DNA from: Paraburkholderia youngii
GTDB lineage: Bacteria > Pseudomonadota > Gammaproteobacteria > Burkholderiales > Burkholderiaceae
Reading direction: 5' to 3'
Length of the DNA stretch: 64,000 bases
Assembly (NCBI RefSeq): GCF_013366925.1
Contig: NZ_JAALDK010000001.1
Location: forward strand, 4,457,165-4,521,164
Of the stretch, positions 7,770-16,045 are shown one piece after another. A program made the translations under genes and the position numbers. Below the pieces are notes generated by a model, which had not been told where the DNA came from, searched no databases, and saw only the letters and a program-made list of their open reading frames with translations. The stretch's first letter is position 1, and each line of letters starts with the position of its first letter.

Positions 7770-8753
7770 TCATAGGTCGAGCACGAGGCGTTCGCTCTTG
7801 CAGCGCGACACGCACACCTGCATGACTTTCCCCCCCGCCTTGTCCGTATCGGAGAGGTAGGTGTCGCGATGCTCGATGTCGCCGCTCGCCACCTGGGTCG
7901 AGCACAGACCGCAGTAACCGGCACGGCAGTCGTACATGACGTCGACGCCGTTATCGAGCAGGGTGTCGAGCACCGACTTGTCGGCGGGCACGGTCAGCAC
8001 CTTGCCCGAGGACTTGAGTTCGATTTCAAAGGTCCTGTCGCCGTCCTGCGGTGCAACTTCGCTGAACAGTTCGTAATGCAGGTCGCACTCGTGCCAACCG
8101 CGCTGGCGTGCCGCCGCGAGCACCGCGTCGATCATGCCGGACGGCCCGCACACGTAGATCGGCTGGTTGACCTCGGCGCCGTCGAGCAGCACCTCGATCG
8201 ACAGGCGCGTCGCGTTGTCGTCGTCGGCGTGCAGCACGAGGCGCTTGCCCGCGACGGCACGCAGTTCTTCGACGAACGGCAGCGCATCGCGCGTGCGGCC
8301 CGAGAAGTGCAGCGAGTAGTCGCGGTTCTGCCTGCTCAGTTCCGCCGCCATAGCCGCCATCGGCGTAATGCCGATGCCGCCCGCGATCAGGATGACCGAG
8401 GGCGGTGCGGCGAGCGGGAAGTGGTTGACGGGTGCGCGCACCGTGAGTGTGGCGCCCGCCTGCAGCGTGTGCATGAAGCGCGAACCGCCGCGGCCTTCGT
8501 CCTCGCGCCGGACGCCGAGGCGGTAGGCACGCACACCCGCGCGCGTATCGACTTGCGGATCAGTGTTGATCAGCGAATACGAGCGCCATTGCGCGACGCC
8601 GCCATCGGCCGCAGGGATCTCAACCTGAATGTGTGCGCCCGGCTCGTAGCCGGGCAGCAGCGCATCGTCCTCAGCTTCGAGCGTGAGGGACTTGATCAGC
8701 GAGGTCGGCGCGCTGACTGACGCGACACGCAGCTTGAGAGTAGGCGCGAGCAT
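7770..8753 (-). CDS. Oxygenase reductase (FMN/NADH/2Fe-2S, phthalate dioxygenase reductase type)
   Basis: A 327-residue class IA reductase that passes electrons from NAD(P)H through FMN to a plant-type 2Fe-2S cluster. The domain order is visible: the flavin-binding barrel with RSYSLINT (about residues 60-70), the nucleotide-binding domain with GGIGITPMAAMA (about 125-137), and the C-terminal ferredoxin domain with CRAGYCGLC and a fourth Cys near the end (VCVSRC). The adjacent Rieske oxygenase (82-base gap) is the natural acceptor, forming a two-component hydroxylase or O-demethylase like phthalate dioxygenase or vanillate demethylase. Confidence 0.9.
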   Translation of the reverse strand: MLAPTLKLRVASVSAPTSLIKSLTLEAEDDALLPGYEPGAHIQVEIPAADGGVAQWRSYSLINTDPQVDTRAGVRAYRLGVRREDEGRGGSRFMHTLQAGATLTVRAPVNHFPLAAPPSVILIAGGIGITPMAAMAAELSRQNRDYSLHFSGRTRDALPFVEELRAVAGKRLVLHADDDNATRLSIEVLLDGAEVNQPIYVCGPSGMIDAVLAAARQRGWHECDLHYELFSEVAPQDGDRTFEIELKSSGKVLTVPADKSVLDTLLDNGVDVMYDCRAGYCGLCSTQVASGDIEHRDTYLSDTDKAGGKVMQVCVSRCKSERLVLDL

Positions 8754-8785
8754 GGTGGTCTTTCCGTGGAGATTGCATCGGTCTC

Positions 8786-8808
8786 ACCGCGCGGGAACGC
8801 CGCGCGGT
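8786..8808. other. GC-rich intercistronic hairpin
   Basis: ACCGCGCG-N7-CGCGCGGT forms a perfect 8-bp stem between the Rieske oxygenase and reductase genes. Its T-run (TTTTA) lies on the plus-strand side, so on the operon transcript it is more likely a stability or processing element than a terminator. Confidence 0.4.
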
Positions 8809-8835
8809 TTTACTGCAGGGTTTTATTTCGCGGTG

Positions 8836-10074
8836 CTACTTCGAGTCCGCAAGCGAGCGCCAATCGGCGCCGGCCTGAATCACGCCGCCGACCGAGACGG
8901 CCTTCGAGTAATCGAGTTCCGGGCTCTCGGCGAGGGTCGGCGTCTTGCCGGCCATGAACTCGCGCGCTGCCTTCAGCAGCAATGCGCGCACGCGCAGCAC
9001 GGCGCCGTCGGCCGAGCACAGCTGTTCCTGGGTGCGGTCGTAGATCGCGCCCTGGCCGAGGAACATCGCGAAGTCTTCCGTGCCGAGGTGCTGGTAGAAG
9101 CCCGTCGCGTGGCCGCGCTTCATGAGGTCGCGGTTCTGGCCGAACGATTCCTCGCGCGTGCCCGGCGGCAGTGGCGGGAAATTCCAGACGTCCGGCGTGG
9201 CCGACATGATCGTCATGCCGAGCGGGCGGTGCGGGTTGTACTGCACGAACCAGGCACGGTGCGTCACGTCGTCCACCGGGGTCGAGAAAAACACCGTGGT
9301 CGGGCCTTTCGCATCAGGCGGGCAGATGATGCCGTACCACGGCATCACGAAGTTGTTCACGCGTGCGTAGACCTTCTCGTCGGGCATGTCGCGCAGCGCG
9401 GCATAGCGATAACCATACGGACGATCTTCGAACTCGAAGCGCGGCGCGAGCGCCTTCGACATGAGCATGCGTTCGTTTCCGCCGCCCGCGGTGATCTGCG
9501 TGGTCGATTCGTGCAGTACGCCGACGTGCGACGAATCCATCGAGGCTTCGACGGCCTGCACCCAGTTGGTCGGCACTTCGACGCTCGTCACCGAGCGGTG
9601 TTCGGGCGGCAGGTCCATGAACGGCAGTTCGGGGAACACCGGTGACGTGTCGCCCTTGCCGAGCCACACCCACACGAGGCCGCCTCGCTCTTGAACGCGG
9701 TACTGGCCGGTCTTCACGCGCTTGCAGAACTGCGCCTGGTCCCCGACCTGGTTCGGCGCTTCGACGACGGCACCGGTCGCATCGATCTTCCAGCCGTGGA
9801 AGATGCAGCGCAGGCCGTTGTCCTCGTTGCGAGCCATCATCAGCGACGTGCGGCGATGCGGGCACAGTTCGTCCACCACGCCGACGTGGCCGTCAGTCGC
9901 CCGGAACGCCACGTAGTTCGTGCCGAGCAAGCGCACCAGCACCGGTGCGCCGTCGGCTTCGAGCTTCGCCGACGGCACGGCCGGAATCCAGTAGTGCTGG
10001 CGGATCATGTCGCCCATCGGCGCGCCGTTCTCGACGCGGGTCAGCAGCTCATTGTCCTCACGAGTCATTGCCAT
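8836..10074 (-). CDS. Rieske non-heme iron oxygenase, large subunit
   Basis: A 412-residue oxygenase alpha subunit. The N-terminal Rieske domain has CPH (C71, H73) and CIFHGW (C90, H93) for the 2Fe-2S cluster. The C-terminal catalytic domain has the mononuclear-iron motif DSSHVGVLH (D180, H183, H188). Length and absence of a small subunit gene place it with the phthalate dioxygenase/vanillate O-demethylase group. It probably hydroxylates or demethylates an aromatic acid, with the reductase encoded just downstream. The substrate is not identifiable. A second, different Rieske oxygenase is encoded at 26539. Confidence 0.9.
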   Translation of the reverse strand: MAMTREDNELLTRVENGAPMGDMIRQHYWIPAVPSAKLEADGAPVLVRLLGTNYVAFRATDGHVGVVDELCPHRRTSLMMARNEDNGLRCIFHGWKIDATGAVVEAPNQVGDQAQFCKRVKTGQYRVQERGGLVWVWLGKGDTSPVFPELPFMDLPPEHRSVTSVEVPTNWVQAVEASMDSSHVGVLHESTTQITAGGGNERMLMSKALAPRFEFEDRPYGYRYAALRDMPDEKVYARVNNFVMPWYGIICPPDAKGPTTVFFSTPVDDVTHRAWFVQYNPHRPLGMTIMSATPDVWNFPPLPPGTREESFGQNRDLMKRGHATGFYQHLGTEDFAMFLGQGAIYDRTQEQLCSADGAVLRVRALLLKAAREFMAGKTPTLAESPELDYSKAVSVGGVIQAGADWRSLADSK

Positions 10075-10107
10075 GATCTCTCCTCTGCGGGCTTCGCGGT
10101 TTGCGCG

Positions 10108-11109
10108 TCAGTCCTTGTAGTGGCGGAAGGCACGCGTGTAGACGCGCGTGCAGTTGCATTCGAAGATGTTCTTGCGCTGCTCGTCGGTCAGCCACTCGAT
10201 GCTTTCGATCACCGGCTTCATGTCGTCGTAGTCACGGCCCGAGATCGGATCGCGCGCGCTGCCCGTGCCCGGTTTTTCGGTGCCGAACATCACGTTGTCG
10301 GTGCCGGCCACCTTCAGCAGCAGCTCGATCGAATCCTTCGAGTAGTTGCAGGTGTCGAAGTAGAGCTTCCTGAGCTGCTCGTCGAAGGTTTGCGGGCTGT
10401 TGCGGCGCGCGGCCCACGAACGGAAGCGGCCCATCTGGTAGGGGATTGCGCCGCCGCCGTGCGCGACGATGATCTTCAGGTTCGGATACTTCTCGAACAC
10501 CGTCGATTCGAGCAGCGAGATCACGGCGATGTTCTCTTCGTTGATGAACTTGAGCGTGTACGACTCGCGCGGATTGCAACTGCCTGCGGAGTGGATCAGC
10601 GCCGGCACGTCGAGTTCGGTCATCGCGTCATAGAGGGGGTACCAGAACGGATCGCCGAGACCGGCCGGCGCCGGGCCGTGGCCTTCGGTCGGGTCCGGGT
10701 TCAGCAGCGTGCCGACGAAGCCGAGTTCGTTCACACAGCGCTTGAGTTCGGCCACGCAATGCTCCGCCGGCGAGTCGTTCATGGACTGCGGCAGGCCGGC
10801 CACGCCACGGAAGCGGTCAGGGAACATGTCGACGAAACGCTTGATCAGGTCGTTGCAGTGGCGCGTCCACAGCTGCGTCACCCGCGCGGGCTTGATTGAG
10901 TGCATCTGCAGGTAGGGGCGCGGCGAAATGAACTGGATGTCGGTGCCGACCGAATCCATGCTGCGCACGAGTTCCTCGGCCTGCTTGCGCACGGCTTCGT
11001 CGGGGATATTCGGCGCGCTCGACGGGTTCGCGCGTCCACCGACCAGTTCGGCCATGTAGCGGAAACTTTGCGGGGGCATGACGACGTGGGCGTGGGAATC
11101 GATGATCAT
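10108..11109 (-). CDS. Amidohydrolase-2 family protein (OMA hydratase/ACMSD-like)
   Basis: A 333-residue TIM-barrel metal enzyme. The start MIIDSHAHV supplies the HxH metal site, and downstream His residues lie in LIHSAGSC and IVAHGGGAIPYQMGRFRSW. The last motif is characteristic of the group with 4-oxalomesaconate hydratase (LigJ), ACMSD decarboxylase, LigW and LigY. With a LigB-type ring-cleavage dioxygenase and LigK-like aldolases in the divergent operon, a hydratase, decarboxylase or C-C hydrolase step after ring cleavage is likely. Which of these it performs is inference. The gap to the Rieske gene is 33 bases, so it is in the same operon. Confidence 0.8.
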   Translation of the reverse strand: MIIDSHAHVVMPPQSFRYMAELVGGRANPSSAPNIPDEAVRKQAEELVRSMDSVGTDIQFISPRPYLQMHSIKPARVTQLWTRHCNDLIKRFVDMFPDRFRGVAGLPQSMNDSPAEHCVAELKRCVNELGFVGTLLNPDPTEGHGPAPAGLGDPFWYPLYDAMTELDVPALIHSAGSCNPRESYTLKFINEENIAVISLLESTVFEKYPNLKIIVAHGGGAIPYQMGRFRSWAARRNSPQTFDEQLRKLYFDTCNYSKDSIELLLKVAGTDNVMFGTEKPGTGSARDPISGRDYDDMKPVIESIEWLTDEQRKNIFECNCTRVYTRAFRHYKD

Positions 11110-11184
11110 GGATGAGCCTCAGTTGGGTTCGGAGTGTTCAGCAAAAGACTGCGATGACTCGGGTACGGCGCGCTTGGGTCGCGC

Positions 11185-11562
11185 TCAAGCGACTACCGCA
11201 AGGGTTTCGAGCTGGATGACCATGCCGTGCTGGAGGTCGTACGTGGTCACATGGCGTGCCGGGCGATGCGCAGCATCGGGCCAGAAGGCCAACCAGTGCG
11301 GGTCGATGTGTGCGCGCACCGAGTCGTCCTTGACGTAGACGGCGAGCTTCACCACCTGGTCCAGCGTGGCGCCGCCCGCGTCGAGGAAGCGCTTGAGGTT
11401 TTCGAAGGCGAGGCGAACCTGATCGGCCGGCGTCTCGGCGAGCTTGCCGGTGCTGGGATCCTTGCCCGCAATCGCCGACGAGCACAGCACGTTGCCGGCG
11501 CGCGCACCGAGCGGGATCGGCACCTTGTGCGCGAGGCCGGGAACGTCGATGGATTGGGGCAT
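11185..11562 (-). CDS. RidA (YjgF/UK114) family protein
   Basis: A 125-residue protein with the compact RidA fold; members form trimers and hydrolyse reactive enamines/imines or act on related enol/imine intermediates. Conserved features are the NLKRFLDAGGATLDQVVKLAVYVKD region and the C-terminal RPARHVTTYDL...QLETLAVV with the Arg and Glu used in catalysis by deaminating members. In aromatic operons RidA relatives occur near hydratases and decarboxylases of meta-cleavage pathways, so a role with the adjacent amidohydrolase is possible but unproven. Confidence 0.82.
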   Translation of the reverse strand: MPQSIDVPGLAHKVPIPLGARAGNVLCSSAIAGKDPSTGKLAETPADQVRLAFENLKRFLDAGGATLDQVVKLAVYVKDDSVRAHIDPHWLAFWPDAAHRPARHVTTYDLQHGMVIQLETLAVVA

Positions 11563-11598
11563 GTCTCCTCCGTGTCTAGTCGTGTTGGAGGGCGCGTG

Positions 11599-12342
11599 TC
11601 AGTCCGCGCCCAAATCGAAGAAATGGCGCGGCACCGCCGCGAGGAACTCCGAGAAACCGGTGGTGCCGGCCGGCACATGTTTCATCATGGCTTCGGCGGC
11701 TTTGGTTTCGTCGCCGCTCTGGATCGCACGCGCGATGCCGAAGTGCTCTTGCAGCGAACGCGCGATCTGGCCGCGGCTGCGCAGGTCGGACATGCGATAG
11801 CGCGCCGAGCGGCGGCGCGCCGTGCGGATCTGCTCGGCCAGGTATTGGTTGCGGCTGCCTTCGTAGATCAGTTCGTGGAACTGCGCGTTGGCGATCGCGT
11901 ACTGGTCGGCGTCGTCTTCCACGGCTGCTTGCTGGCATGCCAGAAGCGCATGATCCAGTTGCTCGCGCAGTTCGTCACACGCACGGCGCGCGGCGAAACG
12001 CGCGCACAGTGTCTCGAGCTCGCCGATGTATTCGAGCATGGCGCGCACCTTGCCAATAGACAGGCGGGCCACCGTAATGCCCTGGCGCGGCGAGATCACG
12101 ACCAGATCGCGCGCGGCCAGATGTTGCAGCGCCTCGCGAACCGGCGTGCGCGACACATTGAAGCGCGTCGCGAGTGCACGCTCGTCGACCAACGTGCCCG
12201 GTGCGAGCTTGCCCTGTTCGATTTCGGCCTGCAGGGTCGCCCGAATACCGCTCGCGAGACTGGCCCTACCGCGGGCGGGCGGCTCGGGCGCTTCGCCCGC
12301 CGCGCCGCTACGCTCAAGAGTGGGGTCTGCTGCAAGTTTCAT
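11599..12342 (-). CDS. GntR-family (FCD) regulator, first gene of the catabolic operon
   Basis: A 247-residue regulator with a winged helix (ATRFNVSRTPVREALQHL, about residues 60-80) preceded by a 25-residue Pro/Ala-rich extension, and a C-terminal FCD sensor domain. It is a paralogue of the regulator at 2932. The gene is the first of seven on the minus strand and faces the acyl-CoA synthetase operon across a 315-base region that carries several near-palindromic sites. Repression of both divergent operons, relieved by a pathway intermediate, is the expected mode. Confidence 0.9.
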   Translation of the reverse strand: MKLAADPTLERSGAAGEAPEPPARGRASLASGIRATLQAEIEQGKLAPGTLVDERALATRFNVSRTPVREALQHLAARDLVVISPRQGITVARLSIGKVRAMLEYIGELETLCARFAARRACDELREQLDHALLACQQAAVEDDADQYAIANAQFHELIYEGSRNQYLAEQIRTARRRSARYRMSDLRSRGQIARSLQEHFGIARAIQSGDETKAAEAMMKHVPAGTTGFSEFLAAVPRHFFDLGAD

Positions 12343-12396
12343 TGAGTTGCCACGCTCGGTATGTTGGAAGTTGCGAGAAATATATCAATACAAGTT

Positions 12397-12410
12397 TGTG
12401 GTATGCAACA
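12397..12410. promoter_or_regulatory. GntR operator-like site (minus-operon side)
   Basis: TGTGGTATGCAACA matches TCTGGTATGCCAGA at 11 of 14 positions. It lies 55 bases before the start of the GntR gene at 12342, where a repressor would autoregulate. Confidence 0.42.
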
Positions 12411-12575
12411 CGGCGTTTGCCCCAGCGTATCACAGTCGTTCCTTCGCAATCATCGGTGCTGGCAATAAAGTCCTTATGTTTCAATTGGATGCGTCGATCC
12501 GGTGGACGCATTGCGCCGCCGCCCAGGGAAAGTACCAGGATGGGTTTTGAGTGTCTGGTGTATTGAGAAGCCTGC

Positions 12576-12589
12576 TCTGGTATGCCAGA
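12576..12589. promoter_or_regulatory. GntR operator-like site 1 (plus-operon side)
   Basis: TCTGGTATGCCAGA is a palindrome except at the central pair of variable positions (TCTGG-N4-CCAGA). An identical copy starts 35 bases downstream. Confidence 0.55.
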
Positions 12590-12610
12590 ATGCATCACAT
12601 CACACCCGAG

Positions 12611-12624
12611 TCTGGTATGCCAGA
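12611..12624. promoter_or_regulatory. GntR operator-like site 2 (plus-operon side)
   Basis: A second exact copy of TCTGGTATGCCAGA, 34 bases before the synthetase start codon. Two identical near-palindromes at 35-base spacing are unlikely by chance and fit cooperative binding of a dimeric FCD repressor. Confidence 0.55.
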
Positions 12625-12657
12625 TCCGCATCCAATCAACATCACAGGTCAGATCAG

Positions 12658-14811
12658 ATGAGCAAGAGCCTTATAGATGTCGCAGGCGTGCACCCTGTCG
12701 AGCGTGTGCTCAAGCCGAAGTCGATCGCGATCGTCGGTGCATCCGCCGATCCGCGCGCTTTCGGTCATTTCGTGTTGCAGAACCTCGAGCGCTTCGGCTA
12801 TGCGGGCGATATCCATCTCGTGTCGCGCAGCAGCCAGGAAATCAACGGTCGCGTCTGTGTCAGCAGCGTCGAGGCGCTGCCGCAAGGTATCGATCTGGCC
12901 GTGCTGTGCATTCCGGAGTCGGGCGTGCTCGACACGGTGCGCACGCTCGGCACGCTGAAGGCAGGCGCAGCCGTGATCTTTGCGTCGGGTTATGCCGAGG
13001 CGGGCGACGAAGGCCGCGCGAAGCAGGAAGAGCTGGCGCGTGTGGCAGCCGATGGCGGCGTGGCGCTGATCGGCCCGAACTGCATGGGTTTCACGAACTT
13101 CGAGGCCGGCGTGCCGGTGACCTTCGAAGCCGTGGCGCCGTACCCGAGCGGCGGCCGCCGTGGCGTGGGCGTGGTGGCGCAAAGCGGCGCGATGGCCGCG
13201 AACCTGCGCGACGCGTTCATGGGCCGTGGCCAACCGATGACGGCAACCGTTTCGACCGGTAACGAAGCCAGCCTCGGTATCGAAGACTACCTGGCCTGGT
13301 TCATCGCCGATCCGCAGACGAGCGCAATCGCGGTCTACGCCGAGCAGATCCGTCGTCCGCAGACCTTTCTGCTGCTCGCCCGCGAAGCACGCGCCGCAGG
13401 CAAGCCGATCGTGATGCTGATGCCGGGCAAGAGCGCCCGCGCCCGTGAGGCGGCGCAGTCTCACACAGGCGCACTGGCAGGCGATCACGCGACGGCGAGT
13501 GTCCTGCTGCAGCGCGAAGGCGTGGTGGTAGTCGATTCGCTCGACGAACTGTTCGATACGACGACGATCCTGGCCCGCTTCCCGGCCCCCCCTGCAGCCG
13601 GTACGGCCGTGATGACGGCCTCGGGCGCGGTCAAGAACATCACGCTCGATTTCGCCGAGGACATCGGCCTGACGCTGCCACGCCTGACCGACGCGACAGT
13701 CAGGAAGCTGACCGAACTGCTGCCCGACTACGCCGTCGCCGACAACCCGCTCGACTACACGACGATCGGTGTACGCAACCCGGGCCTGATAGGCGAGCTG
13801 ATCGACACGGTGCTGACCGATCCGAACATCGGTTCGCTCGTGCTCGCGATCATGGGCGGCCCGTCGATCGCTCAGCGCGACAAGGCCGATCACCTCGTGC
13901 CGGCGCTGGCGCGTGCAACGAAACCCGCCGTGCTCGTGGTGATGGGCGATGACAACCCGCTCAAGGATTTCTTCACGGACGCGATCGCCGCGAGCGGCGT
14001 GCCGTTCTTCCGCTCCCCGGATCGTGCGCTGCGCGCTTGCGCTCGCGTGGCTGCATATGGTGAATCGCTAGCGCGCGCCGAGCGTGCGAGGACCGAGGCG
14101 TCGAAGGTGATCCCGCTGCCGGGCGCCGTGCCGCCGAACGGCATCTTCGCCGAATACCAGGGCAAGGGCTGGCTTGCCGCGGCCGGTCTGCCGGTGCCGA
14201 AGGGAGGTCTCGCGAAGTCGCTCGACGAAGCGCTCGAGATCGCCGATGAAATCGGCTACCCGGTCGTGCTGAAGGCCCAGGCAAGCGAACTGCCGCACAA
14301 GAGCGACGTCGGCGGCGTGGCGGTCGGCCTCGCTGATGCCACCGCGCTGCGCGCCGGCTGGGACAAGCTGCATGCGAGCGTGAAGTCGCATCGTCCGGAA
14401 CTCGTGCTCGACGGCGCGCTGGTCGAAGCGATGGGCCCGCGCGGTCTGGAACTGGTCGTGGGTGCGAAACGCGACGCGGACTGGGGGCCGGTCGTGCTCG
14501 TGGGCCTCGGCGGTATTTTCATTGAAGTGCTCAAGGATGTGCGCCTCGTGCCGGCCGACCTGTCGGAAGACGACATCCTGGTCGAGCTGGGCCGACTGAA
14601 GGGTGCCGCGATGCTCGAAGGCGTGCGCGGCGCGGCAGGCGTCGACGTGCGTGCGGTCGCGAAGGCCGTGGCGGCGATTGCCGACCAGATGCGCGCGAAC
14701 CCCGAAATCACAGAAATCGACGTCAACCCGCTGGTGGCCTACCCGGACCGTGTGCTCGCGCTCGACGCGCTCGTCGTCTGCGGCGCTCAGGGCGCCTCGA
14801 CCCATCACTGA
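12658..14811 (+). CDS. ADP-forming acyl-CoA synthetase (acetate-CoA ligase family)
   Basis: A 717-residue single-chain NDP-forming synthetase that activates a carboxylic acid to its CoA thioester with ATP. The order is CoA-binding Rossmann domain (VERVLKPKSIAIVGASADP, residues 13-31), succinyl-CoA-ligase-like domains with the phospho-His motif AQSHTGALAG near residue 268, then an ATP-grasp domain (about 490-717; VLKAQASELPHKSDVGGV). ATG 12658 starts the family fold; longer frames would run over the operators. It opens the plus-strand operon, so activation of the substrate or of a side-chain product is probably the entry step. Confidence 0.88.
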   Translation: MSKSLIDVAGVHPVERVLKPKSIAIVGASADPRAFGHFVLQNLERFGYAGDIHLVSRSSQEINGRVCVSSVEALPQGIDLAVLCIPESGVLDTVRTLGTLKAGAAVIFASGYAEAGDEGRAKQEELARVAADGGVALIGPNCMGFTNFEAGVPVTFEAVAPYPSGGRRGVGVVAQSGAMAANLRDAFMGRGQPMTATVSTGNEASLGIEDYLAWFIADPQTSAIAVYAEQIRRPQTFLLLAREARAAGKPIVMLMPGKSARAREAAQSHTGALAGDHATASVLLQREGVVVVDSLDELFDTTTILARFPAPPAAGTAVMTASGAVKNITLDFAEDIGLTLPRLTDATVRKLTELLPDYAVADNPLDYTTIGVRNPGLIGELIDTVLTDPNIGSLVLAIMGGPSIAQRDKADHLVPALARATKPAVLVVMGDDNPLKDFFTDAIAASGVPFFRSPDRALRACARVAAYGESLARAERARTEASKVIPLPGAVPPNGIFAEYQGKGWLAAAGLPVPKGGLAKSLDEALEIADEIGYPVVLKAQASELPHKSDVGGVAVGLADATALRAGWDKLHASVKSHRPELVLDGALVEAMGPRGLELVVGAKRDADWGPVVLVGLGGIFIEVLKDVRLVPADLSEDDILVELGRLKGAAMLEGVRGAAGVDVRAVAKAVAAIADQMRANPEITEIDVNPLVAYPDRVLALDALVVCGAQGASTHH

Positions 14812-14837
14812 GCCCTGGATCTGAGGAGACACATCGA

Positions 14838-16031
14838 ATGAAACTGGAATTCTCCGCCGAGGACCAGGCATTTCGCAGCGAAGTGCGCGAGTTCGTGAAG
14901 AACAATCTGTCACCGCGTCTGAAGCGCAAGGCCGAGCTCGGCCTGCGCATCGAGCGCGAGGATTATGTCGAGTGGTACACGTTGCTGTACGAGAAGGGCT
15001 GGATCGCGCCGTCGTGGAAGAAAGAACATGGTGGACCGGGCTGGACGCACGTGCAGCGCTACATCTTCGACGAAGAAACGCTGCTGGGCGGCGCGCCTCG
15101 GATCGTGGCGAGCGGCATCAACATGCTCGGCCCGGTGCTCAACGAATTTGGCACACCTGAGCAAAAAGCGAAGTACATCCCGAAGATCCTGCGCAGCGAA
15201 ACATGGTGGGCGCAGGGCTTCTCGGAGCCGGGCGCGGGCTCGGACCTCGCGGCGGTGCGCACGACGGCCGTGCTTGCCACGGACGATGAAGGCGAGCACT
15301 TCATCGTCAACGGCCACAAGGTCTGGACCTCGTACGCTCACTGGTGCGACATGATGTTCGCGCTCGTGCGGACCGATCCGAGCGCGAAGCCCCAGGAAGG
15401 CATCTCGTTTCTGTTGATCGACATGCATGCGCCGGGCGTCCAGGTTCGCCCGATCAAGATGCTCGAAGGCGGTACCGACCTCAACGAGGTCTACCTCGAC
15501 AATGTGCGCGTGCCGAAGGAAAACCTCGTCGGCGAACTGAACAAGGGATGGACCTACGGCAAGTTTCTGCTCGGCCATGAGCGCACCGGTATCGCTGGCA
15601 TCGGCTCGTGCAAGCAGCAGCTGGCCCGAGCCAAGTATCTCGCGAAGCAGATCGGCCTCGAAGACGATCCGCTGCTCCAGTCGCGCATCAGCCGTTTCGA
15701 AGTCGAGCTGATGGCGCTCGAATTTACGGGCCTGCGCATGCTGAGCGCGAATCAGTCGAGCCGCGTGCCTACGGTTGAGGCGCCGATGCTCAAGGTTCGC
15801 GGCACGGAGCTGCGCCAGGGCATCTACGCACTCCTGACAGAAATCGCCGGTCCTTTTGCAGTGCCGTTCGACGAGCAGGCCATGCTCGATGCAGCCGGCT
15901 ACGACGGCCCGAGCCCGGACGAACTGATCGCGGTCGCGGCGAACTACTTCGACGCTCGCAAAGCGTCGATCTACGGCGGGACCAACGAAGTGCAGCGCAA
16001 TCTGATTAGCCGCGCGTTCTTCAATGCTTGA
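14838..16031 (+). CDS. Acyl-CoA dehydrogenase 1
   Basis: A 397-residue FAD enzyme forming enoyl-CoA. It shows the N-terminal helical domain, the FAD/substrate region WWAQGFSEPGAGSDLAAVRTTA, the beta domain with VNGHKVWTSYA, and a C-terminus with IYGGTNEVQRNLISRAF, the standard flavin-contacting tail. A GAGGAG-like site precedes the ATG. The gene is followed closely by a second, divergent acyl-CoA dehydrogenase. Such tandem pairs often form mixed tetramers in steroid and branched side-chain oxidation, which is a possibility here. Electrons would pass to the ETF encoded at the operon end. Confidence 0.9.
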   Translation: MKLEFSAEDQAFRSEVREFVKNNLSPRLKRKAELGLRIEREDYVEWYTLLYEKGWIAPSWKKEHGGPGWTHVQRYIFDEETLLGGAPRIVASGINMLGPVLNEFGTPEQKAKYIPKILRSETWWAQGFSEPGAGSDLAAVRTTAVLATDDEGEHFIVNGHKVWTSYAHWCDMMFALVRTDPSAKPQEGISFLLIDMHAPGVQVRPIKMLEGGTDLNEVYLDNVRVPKENLVGELNKGWTYGKFLLGHERTGIAGIGSCKQQLARAKYLAKQIGLEDDPLLQSRISRFEVELMALEFTGLRMLSANQSSRVPTVEAPMLKVRGTELRQGIYALLTEIAGPFAVPFDEQAMLDAAGYDGPSPDELIAVAANYFDARKASIYGGTNEVQRNLISRAFFNA

Positions 16032-16045
16032 GGCGGAATACGAAC

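Larger units (their letters stand above)
12343..12657. promoter_or_regulatory. Divergent control region between the two catabolic operons
   Basis: This 315-base region separates the GntR operon (minus) from the synthetase operon (plus). It contains operator-like sites at 12397-12410, 12576-12589 and 12611-12624, a half-site TCTGGTGTATTG at 12554, and an unrelated inverted repeat ATGCGTC-N9-GACGCAT (12489-12511). Promoter boxes could not be assigned with confidence. Translation of the synthetase frame can be extended leftward through this region, but the operators argue that it is non-coding. Confidence 0.6.

Noticed and set aside
9691..12345. Plus-strand frames of 372-402 residues over the Rieske, amidohydrolase and GntR genes
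   Set aside because: They mirror well-supported minus-strand genes and have no domains.
12502..12657. Upstream extension of the synthetase gene
   Set aside because: The extra 52 residues would be translated from DNA carrying two operator-like palindromes, and family members begin near MSKSLIDVAG.
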